NCBI GenBank assembly: GCA_903904835.1
Contig: CAIVEI010000146.1
Coordinates: 62,001 to 126,000 of the forward strand
DNA from: an uncultured Schlesneria sp.
GTDB lineage: Bacteria; Planctomycetota; Planctomycetia; Planctomycetales; Planctomycetaceae
Direction: 5' to 3'
DNA: 64,000 bases
Each line of letters begins with the position of its first letter. Within the stretch, counting starts at the first letter, position 1. The notes below the pieces were generated by a model that was not told the DNA's origin, did no database searches, and saw only the letters and a program-made list of their open reading frames with translations. Positions 45,269-53,884 of this stretch are shown piece by piece. Made by a program: the position numbers and the translations under genes.

Positions 45269-45598
45269 TCAGGAAATTTCAATTGTTCGACAAACTCGGT
45301 ATCCGATGTTTTCGGCACTGTCGCCGGCTGGTTGGCACCCGCGAAATGCCGAATTCAAACCTCGTGTGACTCGCTCCAGATCATCACTTTCCAAATCAAC
45401 CGGGTCGGTCGCGACTTTTCCGACGTACTTGCCATACGAGTTATAATTCACCGCATCAAATACCCATTCCTCAAGATGTGCCGATAAGTCGTACAAACCA
45501 AAATGATTCGGACCGTCCGTGCCAACCGGATTTGGAACGGAACACGCTTCACGCCTCGGCCCTTCGAGGACATTTCCAAAATAGTACAGGGTCGTCGT
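45269..45598 (-). pseudogene. Truncated, frameshifted FGE/sulfatase-modifying-factor fragment
   Basis: Reading the minus strand from 45598 gives TLYYFGNVLEGPRREAC; after a one-base shift near 45550 it continues SVPNPVGTDGPNHFGLYDLS, then AHLEEWVFDAVNY and, near the end, NSAFRGCQPAGDSAENIGYRV before a TGA at 45269. This is the C-terminal part of a formylglycine-generating-enzyme (FGE-sulfatase, SUMF1) domain, with the usual NxxGLYDLSxNxxEW and FRxxxxxxxxxxNIGFRV motifs. The N-terminal two thirds are absent; the fragment begins exactly at direct repeat F. It lies in the 618-base gap between the Rpn and Uma2 genes and is clearly non-functional. Confidence 0.8.
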
Positions 45599-45745
45599 TC
45601 CGCTGACTTCGATTGCTGAGCCGACTTCGTGACCTCAGACAAAACACCGCTTTAGCCATTTCACCAAATACCTGTTGGAATGGAAATCTCAGTGCATTCG
45701 AAAGTCTTTGCATTACGGAATTCGAGTGTCCCGAGTTATTTCGTT
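45591..45745. repeat. Direct repeat F, right copy
   Basis: This copy begins with the 29 bases shared exactly with 44034-44062 and then keeps shorter blocks (CCATTTCACCA, AAATCTCAGTGC, TTCGAA, GTCTTTGC) in the same order. It abuts the broken FGE gene at a junction where seven bases (TCGTCGT) could belong to either side. Confidence 0.8.
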
Positions 45746-45827
45746 GAATCGTTGTTGACGGTCGTTCCAACGTGTTAATATCGAAATTTGTTCCCGATTT
45801 GGGACCGGATCAATGAGGTGAAATGGC

Positions 45828-46481
45828 ATGAGTGCGACAGTCGACAACACGACGGATTCTCACCGCCGATCAGTACGCGGTGAACCGGCCTGGGAGATTG
45901 CGACGCTCTATCCGATCCAGGGAACCTGGACCGAAGCGGCGTATCTGGCACTGCCGACGAACCACATGCTGGAACTGAATGACGGTTGCCTGGAGATTCT
46001 TCCCCCGCCAACCTACTTCCACGAATTGATCGTCGAGTTTCTGTATGACCTGCTTCGATCGTTTGTGCGGGAACGCAGCTTGGGGAAGGTGATGCGCGCA
46101 CCGCTTCCCATTCGGCTTTGGGCGGGACAAATGCGCGAACCAGACGTCTTGTTTCTGCGACCTGACCGAATGCAACAGTTGGCAAAAGCGGGTAACCGAG
46201 CCCAGCCCGATGGCGCCGATCTGGTGATGGAAGTCGTTAGTCCAGGTCCGCAAAATCGCGAACGAGATCTGGATGTGAAGCGACTGGAATATGCACGTGC
46301 GGGGATTGCCGAATACTGGATTATCGATCCTGAACTTCAAACGATCACCGTGTTGGATTTGGCTGGGGATGCCTACCGGGTTTCGGGTGAATTCAAAACG
46401 GATCAAACGGCAACTTCAATCTTGCTTACCGGATTTTCTGTTTCCGTTGAAGCAGCTTTCGCGGCAGGTGAAGTCGAGTAA
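45828..46481 (+). CDS. Uma2 family endonuclease-like protein (DUF820), copy 1
   Basis: A 217-aa PD-(D/E)XK protein of the Uma2/DUF820 family. The catalytic core shows EPDVLFLRPDR (Asp), DLVMEVVSPGPQNRERDLDVKRLEY (Glu and Lys) and the closing AGIAEYWIIDPELQTI strand. The family is expanded in cyanobacteria and planctomycetes and its role is unknown. GAGGTG lies seven bases before the ATG. A second, divergent member follows 92 bases later. Confidence 0.88.
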   Translation: MSATVDNTTDSHRRSVRGEPAWEIATLYPIQGTWTEAAYLALPTNHMLELNDGCLEILPPPTYFHELIVEFLYDLLRSFVRERSLGKVMRAPLPIRLWAGQMREPDVLFLRPDRMQQLAKAGNRAQPDGADLVMEVVSPGPQNRERDLDVKRLEYARAGIAEYWIIDPELQTITVLDLAGDAYRVSGEFKTDQTATSILLTGFSVSVEAAFAAGEVE

Positions 46482-46573
46482 CTACAAATCAATGACGGCG
46501 TCCTTCGAGACAAAAGGCAGGTCCCCCGAATTGCAGTTGTCCCTGACCGCTGACAATCGATATCCTGTTGGTT

Positions 46574-47227
46574 ATGAGCACGCTTGACCTGACACCACTT
46601 CGAAACTCGCCTCGGCTGCCCGAAATTGTGGCGGAATTGACCGACCTTTTGCAGGTCGAGTCGATCGCTCGCGAACGCTTTTATGACGAAATGTCCGACG
46701 ACCAGAAAGTGGAATTTATCGACGGTGAAATCATCATGCATTCGCCAGCTCGCAATCGGCATCTGTTGGCGACAATTCATCTGGCGACATTACTCAACAC
46801 ATTCGTCAGAAAGCATGGACTTGGCGAAGTAAGATTCGAAAAATGCCTGTGCGTATTTCCCCGCAACGATTACGAACCGGATGTCGTCTTCTTCTGCCGC
46901 GAAAAGGCAGCGACATTTCAGCCCGAAACGATGAAGTTCCCGGTCCCCGATCTTGTGGTTGAAGTCTTGTCGGATTCAACCGAAGCCCGCGATCGCGGGA
47001 TCAAATTCGAAGACTATGAGGCACACGGCGTTCGTGAATACTGGTTGGTGGACACTGAAGCGGAAACCATCGAGCAGTACCACGTTGTGAACAAGTCATT
47101 TCAATTGCTGCTCAAATCAGGCTCCGGTGAAATCGCCAGCCGAGTCGTCGAGGGCTTTCGAATTCCCATCCGATCAATCTTCGACGCGGCAGAGAACCTC
47201 ACGACGCTGAAACGACTTCTCGACTGA
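46574..47227 (+). CDS. Uma2 family endonuclease-like protein (DUF820), copy 2
   Basis: A 217-aa member of the same family. VEFIDGEIIMHSPARNRH is the entry segment, EPDVVFF provides the aspartate, DLVVEVLSDSTEARDRGIKFEDYE the Glu and Lys positions, and HGVREYWLVDTEAETIEQY the closing strand. Sequence identity to copy 1 is low apart from these blocks, so the pair is not a recent duplication. ATG 46574 is used; a TTG at 46568 is in frame. Together with Rpn it makes three PD-(D/E)XK genes within 3 kb. Confidence 0.88.
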   Translation: MSTLDLTPLRNSPRLPEIVAELTDLLQVESIARERFYDEMSDDQKVEFIDGEIIMHSPARNRHLLATIHLATLLNTFVRKHGLGEVRFEKCLCVFPRNDYEPDVVFFCREKAATFQPETMKFPVPDLVVEVLSDSTEARDRGIKFEDYEAHGVREYWLVDTEAETIEQYHVVNKSFQLLLKSGSGEIASRVVEGFRIPIRSIFDAAENLTTLKRLLD

Positions 47228-47291
47228 CGCGACATTCATTGGGATCAGCGGTCAGGACGCGAGTCCGTTTGCGTTCTCTGCTTGATTGCAG

Positions 47292-48455
47292 TCAGTTATT
47301 CACGACCAGAATGCCGGGAATGTTGATGCTCACGCCCTTGACGCTAATTGGGACCGTCGGCCATTCACCTGGTGGCGTAAGAACTTCTGTACCATCTTTA
47401 GTGACGATCACGGTGTCGCCCATCACTACGGGACCGACAGAGGGGTGCCAGAAGATCGGGACGCCTGGGGAGAGACGGAATTCGCTGTTTGGCATTAAGG
47501 GGACCGAACCGAATTCGTATTCGACGACATCGGCCTGATCGGCTCGTTGCCATTCGGAACCGGCACCTGTCTTTTCATAGATCCGGCGGACTCGATTCCA
47601 GACTTCGAACAGTTCCCATTCTGGTTGCGAGAAGAACATGCCCGTCGCTGCCACGAGCGCCGCTTGTTCGAAGGCAACCAACAAATCGTTGGGGGGGTCT
47701 CCGATCGAAACCGTTCTTGCGGCGCCGACGTACAATCCGTGATAACGTCCGACAACCGAAATCGTACAGTAGCGCTGCACGGTCGATTGATCGTGGTTCC
47801 AATATCGAAACCGTCGGCCTCGCCCGTCACCGAGAATTTGAATCCGCTCGGGAATCACTCCCCGTTTCAGCAGTCGGTGCGACAACTCGCCAGCAACTTC
47901 CGCCTCGGTTCGACCACGTGTGAATGCTCGTGCGGTTGCTTCAATTCCGTGTGTCAGTAACCGACCTGCTTCCCGTATGTGTTCGATGTCATAGTCATTC
48001 AGCGGCAGTCGCATTCCCAGTAAGCGCAGGCTGACATCGTCCGTGCCGTTGACCCCTGTGTCGCTGGCCACGCGACGGCCACGGCACAGGTCGGCGACCA
48101 TGACAGCACGAGGTTCAAACCAGGGACGTTCTTTCAACTGAAATCCCAGTCCTGCGACATCCGATTCAAAAAACTGAGCCGTGTCGGCGTTACTGCAGGC
48201 AATCAGACGGGCATCCGGGGTCACAAACACACAACCCGAATTCCCGGTCATTCCTCCACGCTGGTTAAATCCGCCACCCGTTAACCAGGCGAAGTTGGCT
48301 GGCTGTTGGAGTAACAACGCTGCGTAATTTTCTTGTTCGAGAAACTCGCGAATTAACGAATGCCGACGATCAATCTCGGTCATGCGGACCATATCAAGCG
48401 TGGCAAATTCGCCTGATGAGAGTGGATCGGACAGGTCAACAGTAGAAAAGCCCAT
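47292..48455 (-). CDS. M24-family pseudo-peptidase (Xaa-Pro aminopeptidase-like)
   Basis: A 387-aa protein with the two-domain creatinase/aminopeptidase-P outline: N-terminal domain EFLEQENYAALLLQQPANFAW to RRVASDTGVNG and a pita-bread domain from about residue 150 (HIREAGRLLTHGIEATARAF). The metal-binding pattern DxGxxxxGYxxDxxRT is replaced by SVVGRYHGLYVGAARTVSIG, so both expected aspartates are missing. It is therefore probably not a metallopeptidase and may bind peptide or another ligand. ATG 48455 is a reasonable start; the frame is open to 48542. Confidence 0.75.
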   Translation of the reverse strand: MGFSTVDLSDPLSSGEFATLDMVRMTEIDRRHSLIREFLEQENYAALLLQQPANFAWLTGGGFNQRGGMTGNSGCVFVTPDARLIACSNADTAQFFESDVAGLGFQLKERPWFEPRAVMVADLCRGRRVASDTGVNGTDDVSLRLLGMRLPLNDYDIEHIREAGRLLTHGIEATARAFTRGRTEAEVAGELSHRLLKRGVIPERIQILGDGRGRRFRYWNHDQSTVQRYCTISVVGRYHGLYVGAARTVSIGDPPNDLLVAFEQAALVAATGMFFSQPEWELFEVWNRVRRIYEKTGAGSEWQRADQADVVEYEFGSVPLMPNSEFRLSPGVPIFWHPSVGPVVMGDTVIVTKDGTEVLTPPGEWPTVPISVKGVSINIPGILVVNN

Positions 48456-48717
48456 GCGGGATCTCGCATTTGGTACGAAGTGATTCCACCAACTTTCCAA
48501 GCAGAACGACTTGGACGGAAGATTGGATTCAGGATCGAGCACAGTCGATGGTCTCGAACTTCAACACTTGTATCATACCATTGAAACGGGCTGAGTTGGC
48601 TACTGTTGGCACCATCAAAAGACATTCTGTCGACAATCAGCGAAGCAAGAGATATCGGGTATTATCGTTAAAATCGCCCCGTGACCTGAACAAACAGACT
48701 TGAGGTTTCAATCAAAA

Positions 48718-49218
48718 ATGGCTCGTAATGAAGCTGACCGTGAAGACTTGATGGAAGAAGCGGTTTCCCTCGTCAGACGAATTGAATTCCAATCGGACTT
48801 GTTTTCAGAGCCCCTCATGGCAGGATTCAATTCGCACGGTTGGCTGTTCGTCTACCTGGGGAACGATCTGATGTATCGATTTGACGAGCAGGGTCGATTA
48901 CGCCGATCGTTTGTCGATGGTCGGTTATACCGGACACAAGGGGAAACTCTGGCAGTGATGATTCGAGAACGAGTTTTCAAATCGGGCGAACCGATTGAAT
49001 CAAACCTCGTGAGACAAGATTTGTCGGGCGAGCAACTAGAAACCTTTCGTCTGCGAATGCACTCCAACCTGATACTGGTGATCGAATGTCTTCGCACGGG
49101 TGTCGTCACACGTCAGCATCCTGCCGAAATGCCCGGAATCGCTGGCGAAGTTGAAGCCCGAATCCAACAGGTCCTCAATTCGCACGAATTTCTCGCCCCA
49201 GCGATTGTGCGAAGATAG
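48718..49218 (+). CDS. Hypothetical protein upstream of moaA
   Basis: A 166-aa soluble protein of no family known to me. It starts with an acidic helix (DREDLMEEAVSLVRRIEFQS), followed by a strand-rich part (MAGFNSHGWLFVYLGNDLMYRFDEQGRLRR) and a C-terminal helix. Aromatic-rich strands with the FDEQGRLRRSFVDGRLYR pattern recall YD-like or small beta-sheet domains. ATG 48718 is used; a TTG at 48700 is possible. It precedes moaA by 170 bases with a palindromic repeat between, so no operon is implied. Confidence 0.65.
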   Translation: MARNEADREDLMEEAVSLVRRIEFQSDLFSEPLMAGFNSHGWLFVYLGNDLMYRFDEQGRLRRSFVDGRLYRTQGETLAVMIRERVFKSGEPIESNLVRQDLSGEQLETFRLRMHSNLILVIECLRTGVVTRQHPAEMPGIAGEVEARIQQVLNSHEFLAPAIVRR

Positions 49219-49231
49219 TCGGTCGCCTGCC

Positions 49232-49291
49232 GTATCTGCGGCTTCCAGCCGCAGATGAAAAATATCGGCGGAGGCTGGAAGCCTCCGCTAC
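49232..49291. repeat. Paired GGCTTCCAGCC hairpin element, family B copy 1
   Basis: CTGCGGCTTCCAGCCGCAG is a perfect hairpin; GATGAAAAATATC follows, then GGAGGCTGGAAGCCTCC as a second hairpin and CGCTAC. The two hairpins are also complementary to each other. A second copy of the same layout lies at 55615. Frames across it yield the GGFQPP-like peptides often annotated in planctomycetes. Confidence 0.8.
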
Positions 49292-49388
49292 AAAAGCTGA
49301 CAACCTCGCCGCGAAGTCGGTACACTCAACGGTTCGACAAAAACCTCGCCCTCCCGACAGGTCGTTGGCAAAGCCGCTTGGACATTGA

Positions 49389-50399
49389 ATGCTACCACAA
49401 TTACCACTCATCGATTCCTTTGGAAGGTTGCACAACAACCTGCGGATCAGTGTCACTGATCGCTGCAACATCCGTTGTTTCTACTGCATGCCCGCAGAAG
49501 ACGTGCAGTTCATGGAAAAATCCGAACTGCTGACTTTTGAAGAAATCGAGCGATTTGTCCGTGTGGCCGTGCCGATGGGGATCGACAAGCTGCGGCTGAC
49601 GGGCGGCGAACCACTGGTCCGCCGCGAGTTGAATACGCTGGTCGCCAAACTCGCGTCGATTCCCGGCGTGAAAGACATCGGCCTGACGACGAATGGAATT
49701 ATGCTCGCCGACCAGGCTCAGGGCCTGTACGACGCAGGTTTGCGTCGGATCAACGTCAGCCTGGATGCGCTAACCCCCGAGAAATTCAAAAAGTTCACTC
49801 GTCGAGACGGTTTCGAACAGGTGATCGCCGGGATTCATGCGGCGCAACGAGCCGGTTTTGATCCCGTGAAAATCAACGCTGTGTCCGTTCGCGGAATGAC
49901 GGAGGATGAAATCGTCCCGTTCGGTCATTTCGCACGCGAAACGGGTGTCGAAGTCCGATTCATCGAATACATGCCACTCGACGCCGACAATGCGTGGGAA
50001 CGTGGCAAGGTGTTGTTCGCCCACGAGATCATCGAAGCTCTTTCATCGTCGATCATGCCACTGAGACCGATCGAACAGGAAACAGCCGGCGGACACGGCG
50101 GACCAGCGACCGAATTTGAATTCGACGACGGAGTCGGCCGGATCGGATTCATCGCCTCAGTCAGCCAGCCCTTTTGTATGAGCTGCAATCGAATCCGAAT
50201 CACCGCCGACGGAAAACTTCGCAACTGTCTTTTCAGCCTGGAAGAGACCGACATCCGCAGCCTGCTGCGTGGTGATGCACCCGACGATCAAATCGCGAGC
50301 GCGATTCGGTCCAGCGTCGCAGCAAAAAAGGAAGGCCACGAAATCAACACAGCCCGCTTCATCCAACCTGAACGACCGATGTATTCGATCGGGGGATGA
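49389..50399 (+). CDS. moaA: GTP 3',8-cyclase MoaA
   Basis: The radical-SAM enzyme that starts molybdenum-cofactor synthesis from GTP. The first cluster motif is CNIRCFYC (residues 25-32, C-x3-C-x2-C), followed by GIDKLRLTGGEPLVRREL and TTNGIMLADQAQGLYDAGL; the C-terminal cluster motif is CMSCNRIRITADGKLRNCLF (about 262-281), and the chain ends in GG as in functional MoaA proteins. Length is standard. ATG 49389 gives the canonical LIDSFGRLHNNLRISVTDR start. No other moa gene is in the window. The 885 bases after it have no recognisable gene. Confidence 0.95.
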   Translation: MLPQLPLIDSFGRLHNNLRISVTDRCNIRCFYCMPAEDVQFMEKSELLTFEEIERFVRVAVPMGIDKLRLTGGEPLVRRELNTLVAKLASIPGVKDIGLTTNGIMLADQAQGLYDAGLRRINVSLDALTPEKFKKFTRRDGFEQVIAGIHAAQRAGFDPVKINAVSVRGMTEDEIVPFGHFARETGVEVRFIEYMPLDADNAWERGKVLFAHEIIEALSSSIMPLRPIEQETAGGHGGPATEFEFDDGVGRIGFIASVSQPFCMSCNRIRITADGKLRNCLFSLEETDIRSLLRGDAPDDQIASAIRSSVAAKKEGHEINTARFIQPERPMYSIGG

Positions 50400-51283
50400 A
50401 GAAGTTGTACGTCGTCAACGATGAATTGACGGGTTTCGTTTTGTTGCGTCCGAGATTGCACATTGAGGGGAGTGGACTTTTCTGGCGAGAGTCAATTTAT
50501 GCGGCTATTAAACATATCAACAATCGCAAAATCACCACCGCCATTCGTTAATACCGTTCCCCTTGTACCGACACGTTTTGCTAATGTCGCAAGCCAGTAA
50601 TCAAAAACGAAGCCGTTGTCACATCCACCACCTTCGGTTTAGTCACCGCCGCAAAAAGACTGCTCAGTCTGCCGTCTATTAAAGAGTTCGTTTCCCCTTT
50701 CGATCGGTGATGACACCTCCGAGAACGAAGAACGTACGATTGCACCGTAAACGTAGTAACTCTCGTATGCCAGTTCTCGTCCCGATCGATGAAGTTGATC
50801 AATCCCTTTTTTCTTTGTCCTGATCTACTTTCTACTCACTTTAGATCAACTTTCTAGCCGCTTCGGCTTGCCCCGTCGCGCGTGTCAGCCAGGGAATCGG
50901 ATTTATGAACGTTGGCGAAGTCGGTTGAAGTCATTCGAAATCGCGCGAACTCGGGTGAACTTTTCGAACGAATTTCGTTTCGATGAGAAGAATAGGACTT
51001 AATTAGACATATGTGACACATAGGACCTATGAGTGAGTTTTCTGGCTGTCGTTTTTGCCGGGGACGGGACATGCCTGGGACGGAGCATCGCTTTCCCTGC
51101 TGACGAAGTTGCTCAAAACTCGCAAAGACGCTTTAAGGAAAAACAAAAAGTTCTGCGCAATATCCTGCGACCACAATAAAAACGCCCACATACTTTTTTC
51201 ACGAGACACCCGTTGTTTCTTAACAATGCCTGAGTAGGGTTGCACAATTCGAACGACTATTCTAGCGGAATGGGGTGTGGTCT
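50400..51283. other. Non-coding stretch of 884 bases without recognised features
   Basis: All frames here are short and none resembles a known family. The sequence is richer in A/T than the genes on both sides, especially at 50780-50860 and 51130-51210. No good hairpin terminator, tRNA or palindromic element was found. It may hold the promoter of the propeller/phosphoesterase gene, a small RNA, or remains of a decayed gene. Confidence 0.5.
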
Positions 51284-53878
51284 ATGCGCGTCTGGAATTC
51301 GCTATCTTGCAGTTTCTTGATTGTCTTCGGCTTCGGGATAGGGATGGCCCAGTCTCAAGACAAACCCGTTTCAAAGCACGACGCGGCGGATGAGAAGGTG
51401 ACTGTGCTGGCAAACGGCTGGAAGGTGACACCCGCTGGCGAACAGATCATTCTGGCTGATTTGACTTTAAACATCGTAGCTTCGCCCGACAGCCGTTACG
51501 CATTTGTGACTTCGAACGGTTATAATACGCACGACCTGACTGTCGTGGATTTGGTTGATCGCAAGATCGTGGCTGCGGAAACGGTGCGGCAAAGTTGGTT
51601 CGGACTGGCTGCTGATTTCAAAACCGGGCGGCTCTGGTGGTCGGGTGGTGGAAACGGCAAGCTTCACAAGTTGATTTGGTCGAACGGAAAATTCCAATCA
51701 ACCGAACTGGCTGATCGACCGCTCGCGCGGGGAACACCGACGAACGAACGTGCTCAGACTCCTCCTCCGTTTGTGACCGGACTCTACCATGATGCTGGTC
51801 AAGATTCGCTGTACACTTTAGCGATTCTTCCTCGCGGTGTTACCAGGACGTTTAAAACGGATGATGTCTCGATCGACATCAAAGGCTCAGGCTACATAAC
51901 TCGATCTGCAAATGGTGCCGACGATGAATTGTCTGCTCCTTGTGGCAAACGACCATACGATGTGGTGCTCGCCCGAAATGGGTTGCTCTATGTGAGTGAC
52001 TGGAGCGATCGTTCCGTGCTGATTGTCGATCCCAAGACGCTACGCACCGTCGCCCGAATTTCCGTCGGCGAACATCCGAATCAACTCGCACTTCATCCCA
52101 CCGATGATCGATTGTTTGTCACATGTGCGTCGAGCAATGGTGTGTGGGTCATCGATACTTCGCGAGGAACGGTGCAGGAGACGATCTTTACAGCACTGTT
52201 TCCCAAGTCACCCGAGGGGAGCACGCCAGATGCACTTTGTATTTCACCCGATGGGGAAACGCTTTACGTTGCTAATGCGGATAACAATTGTGTGGCCGTG
52301 ATCGACATCGAAACTCCTCGTCGAAGTGAAGTCGAAGGCTTCATTCCTACCGGTTGGTATCCCACATCGATCGCCATGACGCCCGATGGAAAGCAGTTGC
52401 TTGTGGGTGTCGGGAAAGGAAATGTCACGAAATCCAATCGACCGGATCAGGTTGCGTTGGACGCTGTTCTGGCCGAGCCTGCAAAGGAAGGTGGCTATCG
52501 ACCGATACCGCGTGCTCACGTGGGAACGACCTTGTCGGGGGCACTTTCGATCGTCAAAGTTCCCGATGAGGAACAACTCGCAAAATATACCAGTCAGGTC
52601 TATCGCAATTGCCCATATTCCGACGAACTGCTGACCTCGGCGATTGCACCGCCGGGCAATCGCAAGACGGCGATCCCGGTCAAAGTCGGTGATCCGTCCC
52701 CGATCAAACATGTCATCTATATCATTAAAGAGAATCGAACGTACGATCAGGTTTTCGGCGACATTCCGCGAGGGAACGGCGATCCGAGCCTTGTCATGTT
52801 CGGTGAAGAAGTCACCCCGAATCATCACAAGCTGGCGAACGAGTATGTGCTCCTCGACAACCTGTACTGCAATGGTCAAGTCTCGCGAGATGGTCATCCC
52901 TGGTCCACGATGGCTTATAATACTGACTATATCGCGCGGGACTGGGCACTGACGTATTCCGGACGCCGTGGCATTGAAGACGGTGATGACGATAACGGAG
53001 AACTCTCAAACGCTCCCAGCGGCTATCTCTGGGACGCCTGTCTGCGAAAAGGGATCAGTTTCCGAAACTATCGTGAATACGGGTCTCGTGTCAGTGAACC
53101 AGACGGGACTTCGCGAATTGAGGGGCGCGTACCCGGGCTGATCGGTCATATGTGTCCTGACTACGGCCTCCCGCGCAAGGACGGCAAGAAAGCGCGTGAC
53201 ACCGACAACGTCGAGGTGTTTTTAAAAGAGTGGCGAGAATTCGAAAAGAATGGAACTCTTCCGCAACTGATGATCATGAGCCTCGGTGAGGACCACACGG
53301 AAGGGACTCGTCCGGGCGCACCCACACCGCAAAGTTGTGTGGGAAGCAACGATCTGGCTCTTGGCCGTCTCGTCGAAGCGGTCAGTCAGAGCAAGTCCTG
53401 GGAAAAAACGGCAATCTTCGTGATCGAAGATGATGCCCAGAACGGGACCGATCATGTTGACGCGCACAGAACGATCGGGCTTGTGATCAGTCCTTACGTC
53501 CGCCGAAAGCATCTAGATAGCACTCAGTATTCTACCGCTTCGATGCTAAGAACGATCGAACTGATCCTGGGAATACCACCGCTCAGCCAATATGACGCAG
53601 CTGCGACACCGATGTTTGAATCCTTTACCGATCAGCCTGACCTCACGCCGTATACTCATGAAGCTGCTCGTATTAATCTGGATATGTTGAATACAAATCT
53701 GGCTTACGGAGCCGATCGATCTAGCAAAATGGACTTCAGCGAATACGATCGGATCGACGATTTCGAACTCAACGAAATCCTATGGTGCGCCATCAAGGGA
53801 GTCGATGCACCGATGCCGCCCGCCGTTCGTCGAGCGATCGCCTATCGACGCCTGGAATTGGCGGACGAACAGAAGTAG
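51284..53878 (+). CDS. Secreted YncE-type propeller fused to phosphoesterase domain, paralogue
   Basis: An 864-aa paralogue of the protein at 22888. Signal peptide LSCSFLIVFGFGIGMAQS, propeller at about residues 30-420 (ISVGEHPNQLALHPTDDRLF, GETLYVANADNNCVAVIDIE), then a phosphoesterase domain from HVIYIIKENRTYDQVFG near 475, with NLYCNGQVSRDGHPWS, SLGEDHTEGT and IEDDAQNGTDHV in the metal-site positions. The two proteins share order and motifs throughout but differ in insertions and tails; this one lacks the acidic C-terminus. ATG 51284 is preferred to GTG 51275. It is not linked to phosphonate genes. The product is probably periplasmic or surface-exposed. Confidence 0.82.
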   Translation: MRVWNSLSCSFLIVFGFGIGMAQSQDKPVSKHDAADEKVTVLANGWKVTPAGEQIILADLTLNIVASPDSRYAFVTSNGYNTHDLTVVDLVDRKIVAAETVRQSWFGLAADFKTGRLWWSGGGNGKLHKLIWSNGKFQSTELADRPLARGTPTNERAQTPPPFVTGLYHDAGQDSLYTLAILPRGVTRTFKTDDVSIDIKGSGYITRSANGADDELSAPCGKRPYDVVLARNGLLYVSDWSDRSVLIVDPKTLRTVARISVGEHPNQLALHPTDDRLFVTCASSNGVWVIDTSRGTVQETIFTALFPKSPEGSTPDALCISPDGETLYVANADNNCVAVIDIETPRRSEVEGFIPTGWYPTSIAMTPDGKQLLVGVGKGNVTKSNRPDQVALDAVLAEPAKEGGYRPIPRAHVGTTLSGALSIVKVPDEEQLAKYTSQVYRNCPYSDELLTSAIAPPGNRKTAIPVKVGDPSPIKHVIYIIKENRTYDQVFGDIPRGNGDPSLVMFGEEVTPNHHKLANEYVLLDNLYCNGQVSRDGHPWSTMAYNTDYIARDWALTYSGRRGIEDGDDDNGELSNAPSGYLWDACLRKGISFRNYREYGSRVSEPDGTSRIEGRVPGLIGHMCPDYGLPRKDGKKARDTDNVEVFLKEWREFEKNGTLPQLMIMSLGEDHTEGTRPGAPTPQSCVGSNDLALGRLVEAVSQSKSWEKTAIFVIEDDAQNGTDHVDAHRTIGLVISPYVRRKHLDSTQYSTASMLRTIELILGIPPLSQYDAAATPMFESFTDQPDLTPYTHEAARINLDMLNTNLAYGADRSSKMDFSEYDRIDDFELNEILWCAIKGVDAPMPPAVRRAIAYRRLELADEQK

Positions 53879-53884
53879 TGAATA

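Noticed and set aside
49113-49325. Short minus-strand frame with GGFQPP and GWKPQ words
   Set aside because: It is the translation of the family B hairpin element, a known source of false hypothetical proteins.
51055-51245. Short opposed frames in the gap before the second propeller/phosphoesterase
   Set aside because: Both are brief, lack ribosome-binding sites and have no recognisable features.
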